Of a DNA stretch of 64,000 bases, positions 35,912 through 47,114 are shown piece by piece. Both the position numbers and the translations under genes were made by a program. The notes beneath the pieces are model-generated. The model saw nothing but the letters and a program-made list of their open reading frames with translations. It was not told the DNA's origin and searched no databases. Source of the stretch: Trichosporon coremiiforme (lineage: Eukaryota > Basidiomycota > Tremellomycetes > Trichosporonales > Trichosporonaceae); assembly GCA_039545355.1 (NCBI GenBank), contig BCJJ01000002.1, positions 1,769,518 through 1,833,517 on the forward strand. Reading direction: 5' to 3'. The stretch's first letter is position 1, and every line of letters begins with the position of its first letter.

Positions 35912-36023
35912 CGTCGAGAGTTTCACAACAATCTCAAGTTCAGTGACGCGAGTATGTTCTGCACAAATGCTATCACTCACTCGTCTCGGCCGCCCTTGCA
36001 GTGCACTGACACTGACTCTCATC

Positions 36024-37391
36024 ATGTACGTGATTCTCTATTGTTTAGACCTGCTCCCGATCTCCTCCTGCTCCCGATCTCCTTCACGATTTTACTTCTC
36101 TTGGATGCGCGAACGAAGGACGAAACGAACGAACGGAGGAAGGGGACAAGCTGAAGATGCCCAAAGGACGAGCTGATTCCCAGGCCAAAAGCGAAACGGG
36201 GCTACTACGCAGTTGCGAAGGGGCGTGCTCCGGGGATCTATGCGACGTGGGCCGAATGCGAAGCGCAGGTGAAGGGCTACCCAGCGTGCGTTATCTCGTA
36301 CGCTCCATCCTGACATCCAGCGCCAAGTTCAAGAAGTTCCCAACCGAAGCAGAGGCGAAGGTGTTCGTTGCCGGCGGCGCTCCTCCGACTCGCACCCCCC
36401 CTACTATCTCCTCTGCTGCTTATTCCTCTGGCTCTGGAAGTCGAGGAGTGTCCGCGGACGCTGCGGGTGGAGGAGTGACAGCGAATGTGACGGCCGGCGC
36501 CATGCGCTCCCTCCCGAAAGGTTCGCCCCACCCTCTCGAAGCAGAGGGGTTTACGGTTGCCAACGGACATCTCGTCGTTTACACGGACGGCTCGTCGCTC
36601 GCGAACGGGACCAAGGGAGCGGCAGCGGGCGCGGGTGTGTTTTTCGGTCATGCCGGAAAAGCGAGGGACATGAACGTCGCCGAGCGCGTAAGCGGGCCGA
36701 TGCAGACGAACAACAGGGGTGAACTGCTTGTGAGTGTACCTTCTCTCTATATTCTGAGGGTGGAGGATGGGGAAGAGGAAGGAGAAGGGGGAAGGAGCCG
36801 TCGATGGTCAAGCTGATGGCCCAGAGCATCATCATCGCACTCGAGAACGACCCATACCCCGACCTGCCGATTGAGATCCGGACAGATTCGCAATATTCGA
36901 TTCAGTGTGAGTGTTTCCTATCCTGGCTTCGTCGCCATTACGCCTACCTCCGGCGTGTCAGCGTTTTCGCACTCGACCACCAGCCAGGAGTTTTCCCACA
37001 GCTCGTGCATTACTCATCCCGCTTACGCCAAGGCATCACGAAATGGGCGCCGGGCTGGATTGCGCGGGGGTGGAAGACAGCCTCGTGCCAGCCGGTCAAG
37101 AACGTCGACATGGTCCGGTACTTGCTGCACCTGGTCTCCAGCCGCAAGGCGCCCGTACGCCTGTCCTACGTTCGGGGGCACGTCGGTGAAGCGGGTAACG
37201 AGGCAGCGGACCATCTCGCGCGCACGGGGGCTGCACGCCCCCTACCTCCCAGGGAGAGGAGCTATGAAGTGAAGGAGAAAGTTGAGGAGAAAGCAGAGGA
37301 CATCGGAGCCAGCGTCGAGGTCGACGAGAGCTGTCTCATGTCTGAGGAGGAGCTGAAGGAGCTCGAACGCGAGCTGGCGGAAGACTCATAG
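36024..37391 (+). CDS. ribonuclease H1
   Basis: Five exons: 36024-36025, 36184-36285, 36321-36729, 36825-36906, 37033-37391, giving 317 aa. The initiator codon is split: AT, a 158-nt intron with GTACGT donor, then G CCA AAA. The N-terminal hybrid-binding (viroplasmin-like) domain reads GYYAVAKGRAPGIYATWAEC and then KFKKFPTEAEAKVF. A Gly/Ser/Ala linker follows. The catalytic RNase H domain starts LVVYTDGSSLANG, with NNRGELL, IRTDSQYSI and YVRGHVGEAGNEAADHLA, so the D-E-D-(H)-D set is present. RNase H1 cuts the RNA strand of RNA-DNA hybrids in nucleus and mitochondria. The C-terminal 45 residues are an acidic extension (SEEELKELERELAED). A simple ATG at 36157 opens a frame that misses the hybrid-binding domain. 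The 126-nt last intron is in frame and could be retained. Confidence 0.9.
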
Positions 37392-38434
37392 ACTGTATAT
37401 TAGCTGTGTATGTATCCACCCCCTCCTGTACACGATCCGCAAGTTGCCCCGGTCATACCCACAGCTCTTACATGCGGCCTTCCATCAATATGGTAGCCCT
37501 CACTACTATCCTACTGTTCTGTTTATCTGTGCTTAGGCCTTACCTTCAACTTCATTCGCACTGTCTATCGCACTGTCTATCCGACTTATCAGGGTTCAAC
37601 TGGTGGCTGCGCCTCACTCATTCGCCGCCGAAGACGGAATCGCGTCTACTCCGAAGACCTGGCGGGAAGACTCAAGACGACACTGCGGCTTCACCGTACA
37701 CCCCCACACCCCCACACCCCGCGAGGGGCTCACCGAGAATATGGCTGGTACCATCGCGGACAGCAAAGGGCTGCGGGGCCCAACCGCGGGCACCAGACGA
37801 CAACGGATTGTTCACCACGAAGAGGACGCTGGCGCTTTGTCGGACGACGACTCGACGTCGACATTCTCCCCCCCGTGTATCGCGAGGAGTGGAATGAGCC
37901 CGGTAACCGCAGCCGAAGGAGGCGGCCAGCGAGGCCGCGGCCGAGCAGAACGCCGAGCATCTCGAGAAGGCAAGAGATCACACCTGAGGAGATCAAGTAC
38001 CTCGGCCCGCCGGTTATAGACTCGCGCACTTGGCGCTGGCCAGATCCATGGCGACTTTACCTACGAAGAGATCAATTATCTCGGCCATCCTGGTAGCTCG
38101 AGATCATAGGGAACCCCTGCAGAAGAGGCAAGCGGTCCGGAGAAATAGGCCTCTTATCGAAGGACATCAGCCACCCAGGGCCGGCGAGAAGGTCGTCGGG
38201 CGAGGAGCCGCAATGGCAGAGGTTGTCGTGGCAGCAGAAGGGGAAGGGCATCATGGACGGAGAGAAGAGCCCTCGACCACTTGTTCTGATAATGTACTGT
38301 ACATAACCCAAGTGCAATGCGCGTCTCTGGCAAACTAATACATGAATCAAATAATCCTATGGGATTTCTATACACTTGTCTGCTGCACTCTGCTGCACTA
38401 CCAATACCTGTCGCACTCGACTATATTTTGTATT
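37392..38434. other. convergent 3' intergenic region
   Basis: One kilobase between the RNase H1 stop and the Snf2/Sth1 stop. A short CCCCACA run (37700-37720) is the only repeat seen. Open frames up to 138 codons are present but have no recognisable domain and unlike codon use. Confidence 0.5.
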
Positions 38435-41400
38435 CTAGTAATCGTCGTCATCGTCATCTCCGCCGTTGGCGCTCGCGCCGCGCTCGGGCGCACTCGCCTC
38501 GTCCGAGTCGATGATCTCCTTGCGCCTCGACGCGGCGCCGACGTTGAGCTTGATCTTGGTCCCGACGCCGGGGGGCGGCTTGTACATGGGTGTGGACTGG
38601 CCGCTCTGCGCGGGCGTATTGCTCTCGGTCGTGAGTTCGCCGTTGCCGTTCTCCGTCTTGACGTCTGCAAACCGCGGCGCCTCCTCAACGAACCGCCGGT
38701 CGAAGTACGACTCCATCTCCTCGGCCGCGTTGTACACCCACGAACCCTCCGTGTTGTACGTGCGCGCATTGCTCCAGAGCAGCTTCAGGTCCGCACGCAG
38801 TTGAGACAATCCGTAGGCCGCTTGCCCGAACTTGCGCTTGATCTGCGACATAGCAATGGGCTGGCTGATGATGCTGTAGTAGTCGGGATAGATCTTGCGG
38901 TCGACGGGAGACTTGAAGTAGATGTTCCAGTGCTCGCCCGTCGCCTCGTCCTTGAGCCCGTTCACCTCCTCGAACAGCTTCTTCACCATTGCCGTCTCCT
39001 CGGACGACGCGCCGCCGACCTTGCGCCGCTTGGCTGGCGTGTCCTCAGCCGCAGGGGTAGCGCTCTTGCTCGGCCGTCCACGCTTCTTCTTAACAGGCGT
39101 CTCGATGCCGGCCTCAGCCTGGAGCGCAGTGATCGACGCAGACAGCGGCTTGCCCTCGGCCTCGGCGCGCGCGAGAATCTCGTTTTGCCGCTTGCGCTCT
39201 GCCTTGCGCTCGGCACGCTGCCGCTTCCGATCCGCCGCGGCGTCGACGTCGTCGTCCGAGTCCTCGAGCGCGTTGATGAACTGGTCGTCCGTGAGACCGT
39301 CCGTGTACCGGACGTCGGCCTTGGCCCTTCGTCCGCGGCCCTGGTCCTCGTCGTGCTGCATCTGCTCCGCCATCTCCTGGCCAATGTCGCGGCGGTAGAA
39401 CGGCGGAAGCTCCATCTCCTGCATGAGCGGGGGCGGGAGCGGGCCCTTGTTGCCTGCATCCTGCCACTCGCGCTCCTGCGCTTCCTTGCGCTCCTTGTCC
39501 ATGCGCTGGAAGATGGTCAGCTCCTCCTCACCGCGCGCGAGCAGCTCGTTCAGCTCGTCGTCGTCGAGCTCGTTGGTCTCCTCCTCCTCCTCGTCGGCAG
39601 CCTGCTCGAACGCCTTGGCGAGCAGCGCCTCGTAGTCGGCCGTGTTGGTGACCTCGTCGAACTTTCCGGCCTGGATGACCTTGCCGTCAATCTCGAGCTT
39701 AGCCTGCGCACGCTGCAGTACGAGTTCTTCGACGGTTCCGCTAGAAATCAGTCGGAGAACGCGCACCTCCTTCTTCTGACCGATACGGTGCGCACGGTCC
39801 TGCGCCTGCAAGTCGGCGTGGGGGTTCCAGTCCGTGTCGTAGATGATGACCGTGTCTGCCGACTGGAGGTTGAGACCGAGACCACCGGCACGCGTAGACA
39901 GGATGAATACCTGGTACGGCGAGTCGGGGTCGTTGAACGTCGACAGCAGCTGCTGACGCTCCTCGGCCTTGGTCGAACCGTCGAGACGGCAGTACTTCCA
40001 TCCGCGGTAGTCAAAGTAGTCGGCGATGATGGACATGATCTCGGTCATCTGGAAGAAGATGAGGACCTTGTGTCCGGTTGCGAATAACTTCGGCAGGAGA
40101 CGGTCGAGAAGCTCAAACTTGCCCGACGTGCGCACGATCTGCTCGTCGACCGTGTTGCCAACGGAGAAGTCCTCGTCGACCTCGCGGAAGACGAAGGGGT
40201 GGTTACAGATCTTTCGGAGCTGCATGATGGCGTTCTGCAGGTTGGCCTGGCGACGTGGCTTGCCCGACGACAGATCGGTCGGGAGCGTCTTGTACTTCTT
40301 GACACTCTCGTACAGCTTCCACTGCAGCGCCGACATCTTGGTGTAGATGACCTTCTCGACCTTGTCGGGCAACTCGCTCTCGACATCCTTCTTGAGACGA
40401 CGGAGAAGGAAGGGACGTAGCACCTTGTGCAGACGCTTGACGACGAGGAGCGCCTCTTCTTCGTTCATCTCCATCTTCTCCTGGCCACCCGTGTTGGCGA
40501 AGGGCGCGTTGAACCACTCGTCGAACGACTTGACTGAGTTGAAAATCTTAGGCAAGACGAAATTGAGCAGCGCCCACAGCTCGGGCAGGTTGTTCTGCAG
40601 CGGCGTACCCGTCAGAATCAGACGATGCCTCGTCGAGTAGTACTCGTTGAGCGTCTGCGACAGCTTGGACTTGATGTTCTTGAGACGGTGGCCCTCGTCG
40701 ATGATCATGTGCACCCATTTGATCTTGGCAAGGAGGGGGCGCTCCTTGATGATGTACTCGTAGGTGGTCAGACACACCTGGAAGTCGCCGGCACGGATGC
40801 GGGGGTAGAGCTCGCGACGGACCGTCGGGGAACCCTTAAGAATAAGAGTCTTGACGGCCGGAGCCCAGCGCTCAAACTCGAGCGTCCAATTGGTCAACGT
40901 AGACAGGGGGACAATGACAAGGAAGGGACCAGGCTGGTGCTTCTGCTCGATGAGGTAGGTGATGAGGGAGATGGTCTGGATCGTCTTTCCGAGACCCATC
41001 TCGTCGGCGAGGATACCGTTCAGTCGGTTGTTGTACAGCGAGATCATCCACTGCAGACCCTTGATCTGGTAGTCCTTGAGCGTACCACCAGTAAGAATTG
41101 AGGCCTGCTTCGTGACGGGCTCCTTGATGCGGTGCGCGACGGCGTAGTAGTCGACCTTGCCGGCCTTGCGCTCGGCGTCGTCTTCCTCGCCGTCCTGGCG
41201 CCTCGCGCCGAACATGGCCTCGGACGCGCCCTCCTCCATCGACGGGTCATACGGGCCCATGCTCGCGAGCTGCTCCTTGAACTGCGGATCGTTCTGCTGC
41301 TCGACGACGGCGGCCGCAAGGGTCTCGAGGTACTGGTCGGTCTGCTTGAGCAGGTGTCCGATACGCGAGTCCTTGGCCTCGCCGAGAAGGGCGAGGTAAG

Positions 41401-42843
41401 CGTCTTCGTCGTCGTTCTTGAGCGCCTTGAGACGCTCCTTGGCGAGACGCTCGATACGACGCTGCTCGTCTTTCTCGATCTCGTTGTGCGTGCGGAGCAC
41501 CCAGCGTCCGAGTCTCCGGTTGTTGTCGGCGCGCGATCCGCGCGGGTTCGACGCGCCGGTCTGGATGATCTGCTGACCGTGCTCGATGATGGAGTTGATG
41601 TACGCGAGGTGGCGCTGCTTGCCGCGCTGCTCGCGCTCCGTCCGCTGTTTCCGCTCGGCGTTCTCGGTCGCGCGGGCATCGCGGAGCGTATGCGTGCGGA
41701 AGCGTCGGAACTGGGAGCGATCGGCGGGGATCTGGGACGCGCCGTGCATCGCCCGGACGAGATCCTCGCGAAGCAGCCGCTGCTTGCCGAGAAGCCGCAG
41801 CGACAGAAGCTCGATGCGGGTCTGGATGCCGAGCTTGCTTCCGGGCTTCTCGTCGGTCACGCCGGGGACCTCGGCGGCGCCGGGCTCACCGAGGCCTGTC
41901 GTCGAGTCGAGCTCCTCTAGCTCCTTCATCCGCCAGGCCATTCGCGTCTCGACGAAGCGGTTGCGCTCCTCCATCAGGATATACGGGTCGAGTCCTTGCG
42001 GGGCGACGGACGGAACGAGCAGGCGCTGCAGCTTGTTCGTCGGGTTCGTGATCTCCTCGTCGAACTTGCGGTTCGCGTATATGCTCGGGTGCTGGTAGGC
42101 GTTGTAGGGATAGATGATTGAGGACTGGTCGAGCTCCATCGCATACGGCTGATCGGGGGCGCTGGCATCAACAATGGCCTCGACCGTCTTATCGGCGACC
42201 TTGCCCTCGCCGCTGGAAGCTGCCGGACTCGGGGACTGACCCTGCGCGGCCTGCTGGAGGTAGGCGGGGACGGGCTGGTTTCGGGAGAGGAGGTGGTAGC
42301 TCTGGGCCTGGGTGCGGACCTGCGCGATCTGGGCCGGGGTGAGGGAGACATGCTGGCCTGCTGGTTGTTCTGTCGCGTCAGTGATGCAGTGAACTGTGGC
42401 GATGGGAGAATGTATACGTACGAGCACTCGGTCCGGCGGCGGCGTTGCCCGCGTTAGCTTCGTTGGCCTGGTGCTTTTTCTTCATCTCCTCGATCTGGAC
42501 GGCGCGGTGATGCATCTGGAGGATGGCGAGCGCGCGGGCAAGCTCCGTCGAGTTCTCCTTGGTGTGGCCTGCCTGCGAGAGCTCCTGGGCGCGCTGGTGC
42601 ATGTAAGCGGAAAATGCAATGCATCCACAGTAATGAGCGGGGGTGACATACCTTGCGGAGCGCGTTGACCCTCGCCTGGTCCATGTTCGCGATGAGCTCG
42701 CGCTTCTTGTCGTCGTCGAGCACCATGGGCGATTGCATTTGGCGCGGGCCGGCGGCACCTGGTGTCTGCTGGCCATGTGCGGAGGCGGCGGGGGAAGGGG
42801 CGGCGACGGGCGCCGTAGCGGGTGAGGCCCCGGCGTCAGTCAT
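38435..42843 (-). CDS. Snf2/Sth1 chromatin-remodeling ATPase
   Basis: Three exons: 42843-42652, 42593-42422, 42369-38435, giving 1432 aa. Domains in order: QLQ-like (LTPAQIAQVRTQAQSYHLLS) at about 130-165; HSA, which binds actin-related proteins (FRRFRTHTLRDARATENAER), at about 340-400; SNF2 ATPase with DEMGLGKTIQTISL near 575 and MIIDEGHRLKN; helicase C with GLGLNLQSADTVI and QAQDRAHRIGQKKEVRV; SnAC region near 1075-1140; an AT-hook (KKRGRPSKS) near 1217; and a bromodomain at about 1250-1345 (WNIYFKSPVDRKIYPDYY) that binds acetyl-lysine. This is the motor subunit of a SWI/SNF or RSC complex. Length matches yeast Sth1 (1359) better than Snf2 (1703), but which one it represents cannot be settled here. 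The tail is acidic (poly-Asp). Confidence 0.96.
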
Positions 42844-43308
42844 GGCGCAGGGTGGTTGGAGGGGATGCTGCTCGGCGGGACGTGATGCTGGAGTGACGCG
42901 GGAGTGGAGGATGTTGTTGTCGGTGGTGGATGCGTCGCGCGGCAATAGCAACAACGAGCAACCACGCGCGTTGGGATACAGGTGGGAAGGACACCACCAC
43001 TCCGACAGGGCACGCGGGGGCAAATGAAGCCAGTCCGAGCGGGGTTATTTCTTTCGTAAGCCCACTGTGGCACCATCGCCTCGTTTTATCAACTTTGCTC
43101 CGTGCATGCAACACCCGCATCAAATGTGTTAGGATACGTCTTTGTGGATGAAGAAGACGAATGCACTCCAACTTCAGCGACTTTAATGCATGGAGCGGTT
43201 GCCGAGAAAGAATCAATCTCGCGGCCTCGGCCCCACAATGGGCGTTTCTGGGGCGCCTAAACACCTGAGGACGTTGTCGACTGTGATCTGGTTCGAACCT
43301 GATCCCAT

Positions 43309-43318
43309 GTCACGTGAC
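43309..43318. promoter_or_regulatory. GTCACGTGAC palindrome
   Basis: A 10-nt perfect palindrome containing the full Cbf1-type RTCACRTG site, 466 nt upstream of the Snf2/Sth1 start codon. Binding is inferred from the motif only. Confidence 0.4.
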
Positions 43319-44138
43319 TGTCGGTGGGGGTTGTGGCAGTTGCATGGCAGGCAGGGTGTATGGGATGCCCCCTTCCGCCGATGCAGGCGACCGGCAGCAG
43401 GGCTTGAGCTGTAGACACCCGCTTGTGACTGGAGTACGTTGAGAGCTACCGTTTACCCACTCTTGTCTGAAGCAGTTGGAGGATCCCAAACCGGCGCGGT
43501 AGGTTGATCACGGTCTGATGAGGCCCATTTGTCTCGGCGACCTGCCTCGTCCGTGCGAGTGCATACGTGCGGACAATGGGCCGTGTGTGGGCCCCTCTCC
43601 TTGAGCCTTTCGGAGACCTGGATGCATAACTGAGCTATATGTCCGGCGTAACTAGACTCGAGGCATTTGTTCCCAGTGCGATCGGGATCGGACACAGCAG
43701 CAAGAGGGCCCCGGCGATGCACCGAACAAACATCATCTGAGAACAACTAAATCGTACCTCCGATTGCACTCAGGCTCGCGGTGCTGTCAGAACGAAAGAA
43801 CAAAAAGCGTGGAGACGTCCAGCTCCGCTACGATGATGGCAATCGCAATTCTACGTCAACGGCCGGCGACTGCCTCCTGCTCCTGTCAACCAACACACCG
43901 ATACCCGCAGTGTCATTTGCTGCTCGCGACGTGTGATTCACTTCTGCATAATAGTTTTCTGATATACAATTTCTAAACAACACGAGGCGTCTGCGAATGT
44001 TGGAACTCGCGCGCCTGCTTTGAGATTCTAGGAGGTTGGACTCTATACCGTCGTTCGGTTTCGTACAAAAGGTTGGACTCTTGCGTTTTGGACTGGTTTG
44101 GTGAAAATGCAAAGAAAAAAGGATGAGGTTGGACTCGT

Positions 44139-44154
44139 TGTGTGTGTGTGTGTG
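44139..44154. repeat. (TG)8 microsatellite
   Basis: Sixteen nt of perfect TG repeat, about 94 nt downstream of the mevalonate kinase stop codon. Confidence 0.95.
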
Positions 44155-44247
44155 ATACAATGATATAATGGGTATAGGGGCCACCGTAACGTGGGAGGTA
44201 AGATGGGGGTTGGCGAGAAGGTGGTGGACTGACTGCCGGATGGTAGC

Positions 44248-47114
44248 TCACGAGTGGATCCACGTGCCGTCAAGCGCCTCGGACCACGCGTGCAGGCCCT
44301 TGGGCCCCGCGACCTTGAGCGCGTGGCTGGCGTTGCGCCTCTCTTGGCCCGAGAGGACGCCGACGCCCGGTCCACCAAGGGAGGTGAGGTGGGGCTCTGC
44401 GCCGAGCTTGGCCAGCTCGGCGAGCACCTTGTCGAGCTCGGTCTCCTCGTACTGGTCCGGGACGAGGGTGACAGCGCAACCACCGCCGCCGGCTCCGGTC
44501 AGCTTGGTCGTGAGGCCGTGCTTGGCGGTGGTCTCGACGATGGCCTCGAGGCTAGGGTGGGACACGCCGAGGGTGCGGAGGTGGGCGTGATTCTGGCGCA
44601 TGAGCTCCTCGAGCCTGCCGACGAAGGCAGCGCGCTCGACTACAGTCGTGCCGTCCAGCAGGGCCTGTGCCTCGTCGCTGATCGCCTGGATCTCCTCGAG
44701 CACGGGGTTGACGATGTGCGGCTCAGCGGTCTTTTTCGCCGCAACGCCCGCGACGAGCTGCTTCGTGTTTCGCGGCACGCCCGTGTTGGTCAGCAGGAGG
44801 CGGATACTGTCGAAACCGCGGATGTCGTGCAGCCTGTTTCCGGTGGGCGTGCGCGTGAACGCAACGGCGCCGCCGCGGACGGACACAGCATTGTCGATGC
44901 CCGATGGCGTGCCGTGGAGAACCTTCTCAGAGAGGAAGGCCCAGGCATCGATCAGGTCGATGGCCTGCTTGCTCACGGTGCTCGTGGCCGAGACGTGCTT
45001 GTGCACGATGAGGAGGGAGGAGCCGACGCACGCGCTGAACGCGGCAGAGGAGCCGAGGCCAGCACCGACGGGCAGGTTCGCGGACACGGTCAGCGTGACG
45101 AAGAGACTGAGGTCAGTTACATACAGCCATGCGTAAACTTACGCCTTGTCGCGGGATCCGGCCATGATCATGTACATGTACAACCAGGCGACGGAGCCAC
45201 GGAAGCCCGTGTTGGAGGGGTTGCCCTCGGCGACGAGGTCCTCAATGCGCTTCAGGAGCGTCTCATCCAGGTCGGTCGGGGCCTTGGAGCCACCAGTGCC
45301 CGCGGGGACCGCGTCCCAGGGAAGCTCGCGGATGTCCCACTCGCAGTCAGCCTCGAGGTCCGGCGCCTGGATGGCGACCTTGCCGTCGTTGCGCGGCGAG
45401 AGGACGCCGTAGCATCTGAGATTGAGGCTGGTCGCGATGGCAGTCTATTTGAGGGAGTCGTTACAGCGGGATTTGGAGGATGTGGGTATGCGATTTGTGA
45501 TGTTTGATTGATTGATTGTTTGTTTGTTTGATGCGTGTTGTTGAGAGTATGGGTATAGATACAGAAGCGGGTTGTTTCGGACGGAAATGTGGTAAGAACG
45601 ACACCTAACTACGCAGATTGATCACCCACCACTCCGTGCACAACGGCGTGCTCGCCGAAGAGAATAACCTTGCCGGGCGCAGAGACGACAATGTCTCCGT
45701 CGATCGTGTTGTTGCCGAGGTTGAGGGAGCGGTTGACGCCCTCGACGAGGCCCTCCTCCTGGGGACGGCGGAAGGCGCGAGCGCGCTCGATGGCCCACTG
45801 GGGCGCGTCGCTCTTGTAGAGCTGGGCGAGCTTGTCGGAGCTCATGAGGTCAACGCCGTTGGCAGGCACGATGGCACCGGAAGAAACAAGGGCGAACTCG
45901 AGGTCGTCGAGAAGGTCACGGGGGTCCTCGATACCGACACAGAGACGGATGAGGTTCTCGGGAAGACCACGCTCAGCACGAACAGCAGGAGAAATGGAGG
46001 CGTGGGACATGAGGCAGGGCATGGAAATAAGCGAGTTGACGGCGCCGAACGAGACCGACACGCCCCAGAGGCGCGTCGTGCTCACGATGCGCTCGGACAG
46101 CTCCTTGTCGCCCGTGACAAAGGAGAGGACCGCGCCCGAGCCCGAGCTCTGGCGGAAGTGGACGTCGCGCTTCGGGTGGTGTTTCAAGTTAGGGTAATGG
46201 ACGAGGAATCCGAGCGCGTCGAGGTAGTTTGCGATCAAGATGCAGTTGGCCTGCTGTTTGTCCATGCGGAGCGCCAGGGTCTTGACACCGCGCATGAGCA
46301 GGAACGAATCGAACGGCGCGAGACCAGTGCCCATCGCGTTGATGAGCCAGGCTACCTCCTGCGCGAGCTCGGGGCGTCCGACCGCAATGATGCCCGCCAT
46401 CAAGTCGTGGTGGCCCGAGAGGTACTTGGTTCCCGAGTCGTAGACAATGTCGGCGCCAATCTCAAGGGGGCGCTGGAGGTAGGGCGACATCATGGTGTTG
46501 TCGACGACAATGATGGCGTTGGGGGCGACCTCCTTGACCGCCTTGGAAACGGCGGCAATGTCGGCAATCTTGAGGAGGGGGTTCGTCGGGCTCTCGAGGA
46601 GGACCATCTTGATCTTGTTGTCCTTGGTGAGGTGGGGGCGGATGGCGTCGACGTTGGTCGTGTCAACGTGCCTCACGTCGACCTGACCGTGGCTCTTGGC
46701 GTAGGTCAGGAGACGGTTCGTGCCGCCATACAGGTCGTCGCCCGCGAGCACGGTCTCTCCCGGCTTGACGAGGCGCAGGATAACGTCGAGGCACGTCATG
46801 CCCGTGGAGAGGGCGAACGCCTGGGTCGCGCTGTAGATGCGCGCGAGATGGGACTCGAGCCCGCCGCGGGTAGGGTTGCCCGACCGCGTGTAGTCGTACG
46901 GGCCTTCCATGCCCTTGAACGTTGCCGTCTGGAAAATGGGCGTGCTCGAGGCGCCGTACTGGTTCTGCGACGAGTCGGTCGCGACAACCTGCGTCGCAAA
47001 GTGCCACTTCTGGGCACGCTCCTCGAAGCTCTCGTCCTCAGACTTGGAGTCGTAGATGCTCGTCGCGAGCGAGGACTCGCCGGGCGACGACGGCGTGGGT
47101 GTAGGGGACGTCAT
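44248..47114 (-). CDS. cystathionine beta-lyase - mevalonate kinase fusion
   Basis: Three exons: 47114-45630, 45444-45143, 45106-44248, giving 881 aa. Residues about 36-413 are a complete cystathionine beta-lyase-type PLP enzyme: YTRSGNPTR at 75-83, VVDNTMMSP, and SGTKYLSGHHD with the PLP lysine at 230. It would cleave cystathionine to homocysteine, pyruvate and ammonia. A 60-residue linker follows (LYKSDAPQWAIERARAFRR). Residues about 476-881 are mevalonate kinase: VSAPGKVILFGEHAVVHGV, then LPVGAGLGSSAAF, and KLTGAGGGGCAVTLV. It would phosphorylate mevalonate on the way to sterols. Exon 1 encodes the whole lyase and the first 20 residues of the kinase with no stop between them. Intron 1 (185 nt, GTGGGT donor, phase 0) interrupts HGV|TAIAT; if retained, translation stops at 45609 after 501 aa. 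An in-frame ATG at 45845 (residue 424) could start a separate 458-aa kinase, close to yeast Erg12 (443 aa). Confidence 0.85.
45445..45629 (-). other. intron between the lyase-bearing exon and the kinase body
   Basis: A 185-nt intron, GTGGGT...TAG, phase 0. On the minus strand it is rich in A and C, with consecutive CAAA and CAAT repeats (plus-strand 45503-45531). This composition resembles the leaders of genes in this window more than their usual 35-45-nt introns. Retention adds six codons and a stop, giving a lyase with only the tip of the kinase. Confidence 0.7.

Larger units (their letters stand above)
32187..36023. other. 3.8-kb gene-poor region
   Basis: No recognisable gene. It includes an 18-nt tandem repeat at 32836-32883, a small perfect hairpin at 33852-33867, a GC-rich, repeat-poor centre, and a cluster of CACGTG plus a CRE-like site at 35855-35911 upstream of RNase H1. 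A 385-codon open frame (35019-36176) looks non-coding in composition and runs through the RNase H1 promoter. Confidence 0.5.
42844..44247. other. intergenic region
   Basis: Upstream region of the Snf2/Sth1 gene and 3' flank of the fusion gene, both on the minus strand. A 10-nt perfect palindrome GTCACGTGAC lies at 43309-43318, 466 nt before the Snf2/Sth1 ATG. A (TG)8 microsatellite at 44139-44154 is within the likely 3' UTR of the fusion gene. No additional gene is recognised. Confidence 0.5.

Noticed and set aside
35019..36176. 385-codon open frame on the plus strand
   Set aside because: No domain, Ser/Arg/Thr-heavy composition, covers the CACGTG cluster and the RNase H1 start, and antisense frames of similar quality exist. 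Minus-strand pieces at 34943-35146 and 35423-35743 look slightly protein-like but could not be joined.
36157..36729. ATG at 36157 as the RNase H1 start
   Set aside because: It opens a different frame from the conserved hybrid-binding domain and meets it only after that domain; the AT|G splice restores the whole domain.
38342..40087. 581-codon plus-strand frame opposite the Snf2/Sth1 gene
   Set aside because: Antisense shadow of a GC-rich coding exon; Leu/Val/Arg/Asp composition results from reverse-reading sense codons.
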